A DNA stretch of 6,121 nucleotides, taken from positions 1-6,121 of the forward strand of contig JAGVKR010000054.1 in the NCBI GenBank assembly GCA_020050375.1, written 5' to 3'. The notes below the pieces were generated by a model that searched no databases, was not told where the DNA came from, and saw nothing but the letters and a program-made list of their open reading frames with translations. Of this stretch, positions 1 to 6,121 are shown in pieces. Each line of letters starts with the position of its first letter. The first letter of the stretch is position 1. This stretch comes from Planctomycetales bacterium. GTDB taxonomy: Bacteria > Planctomycetota > Planctomycetia > Planctomycetales > Planctomycetaceae. The position numbers and the translations under genes are program-made.

Positions 1-157
1 CGACGAGGCACATCCGGCAACTGGCGACGACCGAGAGCCCCGGATGCCAGCAATAGAAAGGAATCGCCACCCCGGCCCGATCGGCAGCCTGAATCACGTT
101 CAGCCGCTCGTCATCGCCGATCTGAATGTCTTTTCCGTCAACCGTAATCGTCGCCAT
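1..157 (-). CDS. nuoG: NADH-quinone oxidoreductase subunit G, N-terminal fragment (cut by window edge)
   Basis: This is the first 52 codons of NuoG, the large iron-sulfur subunit of the peripheral arm of complex I, which carries electrons from NuoF toward the quinone site. The visible part is the start of the N-terminal [2Fe-2S] ferredoxin-like domain: a beta strand (MATITVDGK), a short acidic turn, a helix (NVIQAADRAG), then the cluster-binding loop. Cys36, Cys47 and Cys50 show the C-x10-C-x2-C spacing of cluster N1b; the fourth ligand lies outside the window. The ATG start is well supported because a GAGGAG ribosome binding site lies 6 bases upstream and the protein begins directly with the domain. 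The gene follows the RelE/ParE-type module after a gap of about 104 bases, much longer than the other gaps here. NuoG is inferred rather than a stand-alone ferredoxin or FdhA-type protein because nuoF lies upstream. Confidence 0.93.
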   Translation of the reverse strand, partial: MATITVDGKDIQIGDDERLNVIQAADRAGVAIPFYCWHPGLSVVASCRMCLV

Positions 158-163
158 CAATCA

Positions 164-169
164 CTCCTC
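164..169 (-). promoter_or_regulatory. Ribosome binding site of nuoG
   Basis: On the minus strand this reads GAGGAG, 6 bases before the nuoG ATG. It is the strongest Shine-Dalgarno match among the nuo genes in the window. This suggests that nuoG, which is separated from the preceding gene by about 104 bases, initiates independently and does not depend on translational coupling. Confidence 0.75.
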
Positions 170-206
170 GTTCCCCGTCCCCAACTCGCCTGGGAAACGC
201 GCGTCT

Positions 207-221
207 CGACGCACTGCGTCG
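207..221. other. Short perfect hairpin in the gap before nuoG
   Basis: The sequence cgacgc-act-gcgtcg forms a 6-bp perfect stem with a 3-base loop. It lies in the only sizeable gap of the window (158 to 261), between the RelE/ParE-type partner gene and nuoG. No run of T follows it in the direction of transcription, so it does not look like an intrinsic terminator. It could be an mRNA processing or stabilising stem, an operator half-site pair, or chance. Nothing else recognisable, such as a clear -35/-10 promoter, was seen in this gap. Confidence 0.3.
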
Positions 222-261
222 TTTGGTCCAATTCTATGTGTGCTTCGGCGTACTGATTCGA

Positions 262-522
262 TTAGCTGGCCGGGTCGTTCTCACTAGCTGCGGGCGGCAA
301 GGTACGAAATCGTCCGGCCCGGTAGTCGTCGCGAGCTTTTCCTCCGCGGGCGATGGCTTCGGTGCTGTGTTCGTATTTCCAGTCATCCCAGTCATCATCA
401 TCAAATTTCTCAAGTCGTACGATCGCGTGCCCGTCGCGCACGAGAAGCACGTCGTCTTCCTGGATCGCTTGAAGCAGCATGTTGACGTCGGGTGGAGAGG
501 GGTTGAGCTCGATGATCTTCAT
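262..522 (-). CDS. Small acidic protein, probable antitoxin of the RelE/ParE-type module
   Basis: This 86-residue protein lies directly downstream of the RelE/ParE-type toxin gene and overlaps it by four bases (ATGA), a typical sign of translational coupling. An AAGG sequence lies 9 bases before the ATG, inside the toxin gene. Visible features are an N-terminal strand (MKIIEL), a helix around residues 11-21, a strand-turn-strand of the Phd/YefM kind (VLLVRDGHAIVRLEKF, 25-40), a very acidic stretch (DDDDWDDW, 41-48), and a basic, probably flexible C-terminal tail with ARGGKARDDYRAGRFR near 58-73. The layout resembles short Phd-like antitoxins, in which the tail masks the toxin, but no exact family could be named. 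The role rests mainly on the partner gene. In an antitoxin role it would neutralise the upstream RNase-like protein and might repress its own promoter. None of its own was seen, and the pair sits inside the nuo operon. Confidence 0.72.
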   Translation of the reverse strand: MKIIELNPSPPDVNMLLQAIQEDDVLLVRDGHAIVRLEKFDDDDWDDWKYEHSTEAIARGGKARDDYRAGRFRTLPPAASENDPAS

Positions 523-809
523 GTTTGATCGCCTTGCGGTGTCGTATTTCGTCCCTTCTTGATGACATGCAGTACGACGATTCGAAAGTCGTCTTGAATG
601 ACATCGTAGTAGACTCGGAAGTCCCCCACTCTTAGCCGGTACTCGCTGATTGCGGGTTGAATGAGTCTCTTGATTCGACTGCGACTCTCCACTGTGGGCT
701 GATACGTCAAGTGTAGCTGCATCGCGTCAACGATGCTGTTTCGGTCGTATGCTGAAAGTGTGCTTAACTCGTCATCTGCGGCTGATGTAATAACAATCTC
801 GTACGGCAT
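519..809 (-). CDS. RelE/ParE-superfamily toxin
   Basis: This 96-residue protein has the compact RelE/ParE fold pattern. It has an N-terminal strand (YEIVIT, 3-8), two helices covering residues 11-35, a basic segment (SRSRIKRLI, 42-50), then the signature strands EYRLRVGDFRVYYDV (56-70) and FRIVVLHVIKKGR (75-87). Arg58, Arg60, Arg65, Lys84, Lys85 and Arg87 are the basic residues expected near an RNA-binding or catalytic surface. RelE members cut mRNA at the ribosome, whereas ParE members poison gyrase; the sequence alone does not decide which applies. A TTG codon 12 bases upstream could extend the frame, but AAGG lies between it and the ATG at 809, with 4 bases to the ATG, so the ATG is preferred. 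The gene starts 37 bases after the nuoF stop, on the same strand, and overlaps its partner by ATGA. Toxin-first order is seen in HigBA-like systems. Confidence 0.88.
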   Translation of the reverse strand: MPYEIVITSAADDELSTLSAYDRNSIVDAMQLHLTYQPTVESRSRIKRLIQPAISEYRLRVGDFRVYYDVIQDDFRIVVLHVIKKGRNTTPQGDQT

Positions 810-846
810 TGTACCTTGCAATCAATTGCGTGCGATGGCCGTGCCT

Positions 847-2194
847 CTAGTGCGACAACTCCACCAGTTGCAGCGCATCCGCCGGGTCTTCCTGCATGTA
901 GCCGGTGGGATTGGTCGTTTTGATATAGTCCTCGAATTCGTCGCGGAATTTGCTGATCGCGTTTTTGATCGGCCAGGCGGCGCCGTCGGCGAGGCCGCAG
1001 ATCGTCGTGCCGGGGATGATGCCGATCGAGCTGGCGATGCTCACCAGCACGTCGAGGTCTTTCAGCCGCCCCTTGCCGTGCTTGATGCGGGTCAATGTTC
1101 GTTCGGCCCAGCTCGTCCCCTCGCGACAGGGGGTGCACTGCCCGCACGATTCGTGGGCGAAAAAGCGGCAGGCGTTGTGCAGGTAGTCGACCATCGACAC
1201 GGTTTCGTCCATCACCGTCACGGCCGCAGTCCCCAGCCCCAGGCACCCGACCTTTCCCGGGCCGGCAAAGTCGAGCGGGGTGTCCCATTCTTTCTCAGTG
1301 AAGAGCCCCATGCTCAGTCCGCCGGGAATCGCCGCCTTGCCTTTGCGACCTTTCCAGACGCCGCCGCCGTATTTTTCGACGAGCTCGCGGCAGGTGATCC
1401 CCATCGGAATCTCATAGCAGCCGGGTTTGTTGACGTGCCCGCTGATGCAATACAGCTTGGGTCCGTAGCTTCCCGGGTCTTTGGGGCCGGTGGAGGGGAC
1501 GCCCATCGACTTGAACCAGTCGGCGCCCCGATTGACGATGTGCGGGACGCACGCCATCGTCTCGATGTTGTTGACGACGGTCGGCTTGCGGAACGCCCCT
1601 TCGATCGCCGGGAAGGGAGGCTTTATGCGCGGCCAGGCGCGTTTCCCTTCGAGGCTTTCGATCAGCCCGGTCTCCTCGCCACAGATGTAGGCCGCGGCGC
1701 CGCGGTGCAGGTAGACGTCGAGCGAGAACTGGCTCCCCAGGATGTTCCTGCCGAGCAGGCCTGCGGCGTAGCATTCGTCGAGCGCCTGCTGCAATCGCTG
1801 AAACGCGGTCGGATACTCGTAACGCACGTAGATATACGCCGTTTTCGCCCGCGTGGCGTAGCAGCCGATGATGATTCCTTCGATCACCTGGTGAGGATCC
1901 TGCTCCATCAGAATGCGGTTGTTGAACGTCGCCGGCTCGCTCTCGTCGGCGTTGACGCACATGTAAATCGGGCCAGGGTGGTCCTTGGGCAGAAAGCTCC
2001 ACTTCATCCCACAGGGAAACCCGGCCCCGCCACGGCCGCGGAGCCCGGACGCTTTGACCAATTCGACCACGTCGACGGGTGACATGCCGCCCCCGAGCAC
2101 CTTGCTGATGGCGGTGTAACCCCCGGCCGCCTGATACACGCCGAGCGTGTGGCTGTCGGGCTTGTCGATATTGGCAAGGAGGACGGGTTCGAAC

Positions 2195-2202
<8 letters not shown>
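847..2202 (-). CDS. nuoF: NADH-quinone oxidoreductase subunit F (NADH/FMN-binding, 51 kDa type)
   Basis: NuoF is the electron entry subunit of complex I: it oxidises NADH at bound FMN and passes electrons to cluster N3. The 451-residue length is normal to slightly long. Motifs in order are the FMN loop GRGGAGFPCGMKW (56-68), the NADH/FMN segment NADESEPATFNNR (84-96), GAAAYICGEETGLIESLEG (168-186), the SLBB-like middle region (about 247-330), and the N3 ligands Cys353, Cys356, Cys359 (SCGQCTPCR) and Cys402. The start is GTG at 2202, with GAGG 5 bases upstream. This start lies inside the last codons of the preceding small gene (8-base overlap), so NuoF translation is probably coupled to that gene. 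A RelE/ParE-type toxin gene begins 37 bases after the stop. Compared with the common pattern ESEPGTxKDR, this protein has Ala for Gly and Asn-Asn for Lys-Asp; the cluster ligands are intact. Confidence 0.97.
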
Positions 2203-3226
<1,024 letters not shown>

Positions 3227-3234
3227 CTTTTGTG

Positions 3235-4449
3235 TTATCGGTCCAATTCGGCCGCAATGATATTCAGGCTCCCCAGCACCGCCACGATGTCGCTGACCAG
3301 GTGCCCCTTGATCATCTCGGGGAACAGGGCGAAATGGATGTAACTCGGGGGGCGGCAGCGGGCCCGATAAGCGACTTCGCTTCCATCGCCGACAAGGTAG
3401 AACCCCAACTCGCCGTTGGGGGCTTCGATCGCCGCGTAGCACTCGTCCTTCGGCGTGCGAAACCCGCGATTCGTCATCACGACTTCGAAGTGGGCGATCA
3501 GGCCTTCGATCGTGTTGTAGACGCGGGACTTATCGGGAAGAACCGTTCGCTCTCCCATGTCGACGTTCACGGGGCCTGCCGGCAGATTCTCAAGCGCCTG
3601 CTCGACGATCTTCAGGCTTTCCGTCATCTCATCCATCCGCACCAGATAGCGGTGAAAGCAGTCGCCGTCGCTGGAGCAGATGACGTTGAAATCGAAGTCT
3701 TTGTAAGCGAGATACGGCTCGTCCTTTCGCAGATCGCGGGTCACACCGCTGGCGCGGGCGATGGGGCCGGTGGCGCTGCGGCTGATCGCCTCGTCTTTGG
3801 TGAGAATGCCGATCCCCTTTGTCCGCTCGACAAAGATCCGGTTGCGATTGAGCAACCGCGAGACTTCGCCATGCACCTTGGGGAAGCCTTTGACAAACTG
3901 CCGGACCTGCTCGATGAACTTCGGCGTCGCGTCGTACATGAGCCCGCCGACGCGGGTATAGCTGGTGGTGAACCGCGCGCCGCACAGCGTTTCGAAGATC
4001 GAGTAGAGCACCTCGCGCTGATTGAAAGCGTACAAAAAGGCGGTGAAGGCACCTGTGTCGAGCGCGCACGCGCCGTTGCACAACAGGTGATCGCTGATCC
4101 GTGCCAGCTCGGCCAGGATGACGCGAATGTACTGGCAGCGCTTGGGGGTTTCGATCTCCAGCAGCGTTTCGACCGCGTGGTGCCAGGCGATGTTGTTCGC
4201 CAGCGGCGAGATGTAGTTCATGCGGTCGGTGACCGTCACGTACTGATTGTAGTTGAGATGCTCGCCGATCTTCTCGAACCCGCTATGGAGGTAACCGATG
4301 TCGGGAGTGGCATGAACGACCTTTTCCCCTTCGATCTCGAGAATCAGGCGCAGCGTCGTATGCGTCGCCGGATGCTGCGGACCGAAATTGAGGGTCCAGC
4401 GGTATTCCTGATCGACGGAGGATCTCTCGTCGCTTGTTGCAGTAGACAT
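3235..4449 (-). CDS. nuoD: NADH-quinone oxidoreductase subunit D (49 kDa type)
   Basis: NuoD lines the quinone-binding cavity of complex I together with NuoB and derives from the large subunit of NiFe hydrogenases. At 404 residues it is the usual length of a free-standing NuoD, and it is not fused to NuoC. Motifs are NFGPQHPATH (21-30), whose second His probably matches the quinone head-group His of the family, GYLHSGFEKIGE (52-63), and DRMNYISPLANN (75-86) with Tyr79 at the position of the quinone-contacting Tyr. The C-terminus is SYIHFALFPEMIKGHLVSD (369-387) and ends in the family-typical ELDR. NiFe-type cysteine ligands are absent, as expected. After GPQHPATH the usual Gly is Thr here. 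The ATG has no strong ribosome site. It lies 12 bases after the PIN-domain gene stop, so the intruding module directly precedes it. Confidence 0.97.
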   Translation of the reverse strand: MSTATSDERSSVDQEYRWTLNFGPQHPATHTTLRLILEIEGEKVVHATPDIGYLHSGFEKIGEHLNYNQYVTVTDRMNYISPLANNIAWHHAVETLLEIETPKRCQYIRVILAELARISDHLLCNGACALDTGAFTAFLYAFNQREVLYSIFETLCGARFTTSYTRVGGLMYDATPKFIEQVRQFVKGFPKVHGEVSRLLNRNRIFVERTKGIGILTKDEAISRSATGPIARASGVTRDLRKDEPYLAYKDFDFNVICSSDGDCFHRYLVRMDEMTESLKIVEQALENLPAGPVNVDMGERTVLPDKSRVYNTIEGLIAHFEVVMTNRGFRTPKDECYAAIEAPNGELGFYLVGDGSEVAYRARCRPPSYIHFALFPEMIKGHLVSDIVAVLGSLNIIAAELDR

Positions 4450-4461
4450 ACTCAGAGCCGT

Positions 4462-4968
4462 CTATCGCCAATTGAGGTGCCGGATGTGATTGAAGTTCAA
4501 AACATCAATGCGCTGCTCGTGCAGGAAAACCCAAAGCGGCAGGTCAACCGTGAGTACGAGCATTTTGCTTGAGGCAATTCTGCCAATTGCTGCATCAGTC
4601 AATCCCAATCTTGTGAATGCCGGAGTGGAAGAAATCTCCGCACTCGTGACAAATTCTTCGGACAACAGGGCAATCCCGGATGCAAATACCGAAAAGAGCG
4701 CTCCTCGACGACGATCGTCAATCTGCCCGGCAAGATCACTGACCTCCGTGAGAATGTGCGGCGTCGTAACAATGCGTTTGAAATTGTGAAGCAAAATCTG
4801 CAGCGATTGATAATCGTCGACAGTAAACTGACGTGTTCGCTTGAACGACTGAATCCCTTGCGGCATGCAATCGCCAACGAACTTCAGCAATAGCATGTTC
4901 GCGTCCACGAGAATGCCCCGGCGCCGATTCCGAGTCAAAAGCTTTCGAATTCGTTCGATCTCGGTCAT
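4462..4968 (-). CDS. PIN-domain protein, probable toxin-type ribonuclease
   Basis: This 168-residue protein has the pattern of a PIN-domain nuclease, the fold of VapC toxins. A basic N-terminal helix (IERIRKLLTRNRRR) precedes the first strand ILVDANMLLLKF with Asp22. The second acidic residue is Glu75 in TTPHILTEVSDL (68-79), the third is Asp125 in RLGLTDAAIGRIA (120-132), and the fourth is Asp142 in LVLTVDLPLWVFL. These four would hold the catalytic metal ions. A region KRTRQFTVDDYQSL (43-56) sits between the first two. It is longer than most VapC proteins (about 130-140 residues) and ends with DVLNFNHIRHLNWR. It overlaps the upstream partner gene by ATGA and lies 12 bases before nuoD. It is likely to be an RNase, but its target and actual toxicity are unknown. 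All four acidic residues are present, so it is probably active. Confidence 0.82.
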   Translation of the reverse strand: MTEIERIRKLLTRNRRRGILVDANMLLLKFVGDCMPQGIQSFKRTRQFTVDDYQSLQILLHNFKRIVTTPHILTEVSDLAGQIDDRRRGALFSVFASGIALLSEEFVTSAEISSTPAFTRLGLTDAAIGRIASSKMLVLTVDLPLWVFLHEQRIDVLNFNHIRHLNWR

Positions 4969-5255
4969 ACGGTTCGAATCTTCATGGACAATGCTTCACC
5001 CGTCTTGGCGTCAATCTTTATGATCTTATAGACGCGTATCATTTCGTCGACCGGGAGATGACTGCTGAGAATTTGCTTTAGCGGTGATTTGGTCGCTGGC
5101 TCGTCAAATCCAATCGTGATCAGCCAATAGCGCTCGTAGTCCGACAGTTCCACTTCTTCCAGGCGGAGTCCATCGACTTTGCCGTACACCTTTTTGACGA
5201 ACGCCATTGCGCTGGCGATCGCCTGTTTCACGTCAATCAATGTGTCACTGCTCAT
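4965..5255 (-). CDS. Uncharacterised small partner of the PIN-domain protein
   Basis: This 96-residue protein is of no recognised family. It starts with a predicted helix (TLIDVKQAIASAMAFVKKVYG, split across 5-25), followed by alternating strands: LRLEEVELS (30-38), RYWLITIGFD (42-51), a more polar segment (52-71), and EMIRVYKIIKIDAKTGEALSMKIRTV (71-96, described in pieces). The helix plus beta layout, with IDAKTGEALSMKI near the end, recalls PepSY-like small domains, but this is only a resemblance. It is not an AbrB, RHH or Phd-type DNA-binding antitoxin. A TTG two codons upstream could be used, but GAAGGA lies 8 bases before the ATG at 5255, so the ATG is chosen. It begins 38 bases after nuoC and overlaps the PIN gene by ATGA, which suggests coupled translation. 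Antitoxin function is inferred from position only. Confidence 0.7.
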   Translation of the reverse strand: MSSDTLIDVKQAIASAMAFVKKVYGKVDGLRLEEVELSDYERYWLITIGFDEPATKSPLKQILSSHLPVDEMIRVYKIIKIDAKTGEALSMKIRTV

Positions 5256-5263
5256 TGGCAATG

Positions 5264-5269
5264 TCCTTC
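5264..5269 (-). promoter_or_regulatory. Ribosome binding site of the PIN-partner gene
   Basis: The minus strand reads GAAGGA, 8 bases before the ATG at 5255. It lies in the 38-base gap after nuoC. It selects this ATG over the nearby TTG at 5261, which would be too close to it. Confidence 0.6.
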
Positions 5270-5293
5270 AACGTGTCGGAACCGTTCTGTCCT

Positions 5294-5821
5294 TTAGCTC
5301 TCTTCTCGCGTAATCCGCTCGAAATTATGCCGTTCGCCACGGCCTCGGAGCGGGTAGTCTTTTCGCAAAGGATGCCCGGCGAATTCATCCGGCAGCAGAA
5401 TCCTCCGCAGGTCGGGGTGCCCTTCGAACACGATGCCGAACATGTCGTAGACCTCGCGCTCCATCCAGTCGGCCCCCTTCCACAAGGGATAAGCCGATGC
5501 AACCGTCAGGTCGGGCTCGTTGAGAAAGCAGCGGACGATCAGCCGCTCGTTGGTCGTCGCGTTCGCCAGACAGTAGACGAGACCAAAGCGATCTTTCGCG
5601 CCCCGGTAGTGCAGATAGTCGACGCAGGTCACGTCGACCAAAAGATCGAACCCGCACTCGCTCTTCAGGAACTCGAGATACGAATAGAGCTGCTCGGCCG
5701 GCACGACGACCCGGCGATTGTTCGTCTTCGCGTTTTCCGAATACGACCACGCCCGCTCGCCGAACCGCGCCCTGAGTTTTTCCAACACGGGCTTTTCCAA
5801 CACTGGTGTTTCGCTGTCCAT
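5294..5821 (-). CDS. nuoC: NADH-quinone oxidoreductase subunit C (30 kDa type)
   Basis: NuoC is a structural subunit of the connecting part of complex I, bound to NuoD, and carries no cofactor. At 175 residues it is a normal free-standing NuoC. The N-terminal alpha/beta domain includes LLVDVTCVDYL (60-70) and RFGLVYCLAN (78-87). The family signature occupies 114-163: WKGADWMEREVYDMFGIVF, then GHPDLRRILLP, then GHPLRKDYPLRGRGER. The ATG lies 10 bases after the nuoB stop, with no obvious ribosome site, so coupling to nuoB is likely. The first residues contain a small tandem repeat (PVLEKPVLEK, 6-15) that is encoded by a near-perfect 15-base duplication. The gene is followed after 38 bases by the PIN-partner gene where nuoD would be expected. 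Confidence 0.96.
   Translation of the reverse strand: MDSETPVLEKPVLEKLRARFGERAWSYSENAKTNNRRVVVPAEQLYSYLEFLKSECGFDLLVDVTCVDYLHYRGAKDRFGLVYCLANATTNERLIVRCFLNEPDLTVASAYPLWKGADWMEREVYDMFGIVFEGHPDLRRILLPDEFAGHPLRKDYPLRGRGERHNFERITREES
5778..5807. repeat. 15-base tandem duplication in the 5' end of nuoC
   Basis: Two adjacent 15-base units (5778-5792 and 5793-5807) match at 13 of 15 bases, both beginning ttttccaacac. Because the unit is a multiple of three, the reading frame is kept and the protein gains a repeated PVLEK. It lies upstream of the conserved domain, where length is probably not critical. It looks like a small slippage duplication. Confidence 0.75.
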
Positions 5822-5831
5822 TGGTTTTGTT

Positions 5832-6121
5832 TCAGTTCATCTTCACGATTTCCAGCGGCTGCGGGCGCGGCAGCGACTGGCCGGGGATGATCTGCAGCAG
5901 CGCCCGCTTGGGCTTCTGCCGGTCGTCGGTCTGGAATTCCTTCCCGTTGAGCGTTCCTTCCCGCTGAATCTTGTCCTGCAGGTCGATCACGGCCTGAATC
6001 AGTTGCTCGGGGCGCGGCGGGCAACCGGGCACGTACATGTCGACCGGGATGAAGCGGTCGATCCCCTGCACGACGCTGTACGTGTCGAACACCCCCCCCG
6101 TCGAAGCACAGGCCCCCATCG
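5832..6121 (-). CDS. nuoB: NADH-quinone oxidoreductase subunit B, C-terminal part (start outside the window)
   Basis: NuoB holds cluster N2, the last iron-sulfur cluster before the quinone, and packs against NuoD. About 95 C-terminal residues are visible; the N-terminal half with the adjacent cysteine pair is beyond the window edge. Two expected N2 ligands are present, one in MGACASTGG and the other in PGCPPRPE about 29 residues later. The stretch between them ([20 protein letters not shown]) is typical of the family, as is the helix [14 protein letters not shown] after the second. A methionine codon near the edge (6117-6119) belongs to the MGAC motif and is not the start. The C-terminus extends about 45 residues past that helix, with [17 protein letters not shown]. 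The stop is 10 bases before nuoC. Confidence 0.95.
   Translation of the reverse strand, partial: MGACASTGGVFDTYSVVQGIDRFIPVDMYVPGCPPRPEQLIQAVIDLQDKIQREGTLNGKEFQTDDRQKPKRALLQIIPGQSLPRPQPLEIVKMN

Noticed and set aside
207..221. Hairpin before nuoG as an intrinsic terminator
   Set aside because: No T-run follows the stem in the direction of transcription, and nuoG needs read-through or a new promoter; the stem is also short.
818..829. Inverted repeat gcaat-ca-attgc upstream of the RelE/ParE gene as an operator
   Set aside because: A 5-bp stem is too short to separate from chance, and no promoter was seen next to it.
733..2082. Long open frame on the plus strand (449 codons) opposite nuoF
   Set aside because: It is antisense to a clearly functional nuoF, its translation is rich in Arg, Ala, Asp and Val without any family motif, and it is a usual by-product of GC-rich codon use.
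3227..3442. Upstream extension of the nuoE frame into nuoD
   Set aside because: The extension translates the nuoD end out of frame; the ATG at 3226 gives the normal NuoE length and lies 8 bases after the nuoD stop.
3232..4572. Long open frame on the plus strand (446 codons) opposite nuoD
   Set aside because: It mirrors nuoD and part of the PIN gene, shows no recognisable domain and has no supporting context; it is best explained as a shadow frame.

Overview
The window is a section of a bacterial respiratory complex I (NADH:quinone oxidoreductase, nuo) operon. It is read entirely on the minus strand, so transcription runs from the high coordinates to the low ones. In transcription order it holds nuoB (3' part, cut by the window edge), nuoC, a two-gene PIN-domain module, nuoD, nuoE, a BrnT-type toxin with its small partner, nuoF, a RelE/ParE-type toxin with its small partner, and nuoG (first 52 codons, cut by the other edge). 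No tRNA, rRNA, CRISPR array, insertion sequence or clear terminator was seen. The longest stretch without a gene is about 104 bases, just before nuoG.

The five nuo proteins carry the expected cofactor motifs: two visible NuoB cysteines for cluster N2, the NuoE C-x4-C-x35-C-x3-C set for N1a, the NuoF FMN/NADH motifs and N3 cysteines, and the first three cysteines of NuoG for N1b. NuoC and NuoD are separate proteins, and NuoE, F and G are all present, so this is a full NADH-oxidising complex I and not an 11-subunit form. All reading frames are intact.

The unusual feature is that three of the five gene junctions (C/D, E/F and F/G) each hold an extra co-directional pair of small genes resembling a toxin-antitoxin module. 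Gaps to the nuo genes are very short (12 to 38 bases, or an 8-base overlap with nuoF), except for the gap before nuoG. No promoter or terminator separates them, so they are probably co-transcribed with complex I. The B/C and D/E junctions are tight (10 and 8 bases) and hold nothing. Short hand-counted samples show the accessory genes to be lower in GC (43 to 55%) than a nuoD sample (65%), which suggests later acquisition.

The organism is a bacterium of moderately high GC with many small toxin-antitoxin-like genes. The style of the accessory proteins and the separate nuoB-C-D-E-F-G order would fit a planctomycete or a similar environmental lineage. This is inference from general resemblance, not a database match. 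How the modules act, and whether they affect complex I expression or merely use the operon as a protected, constantly transcribed site, cannot be decided from the sequence.
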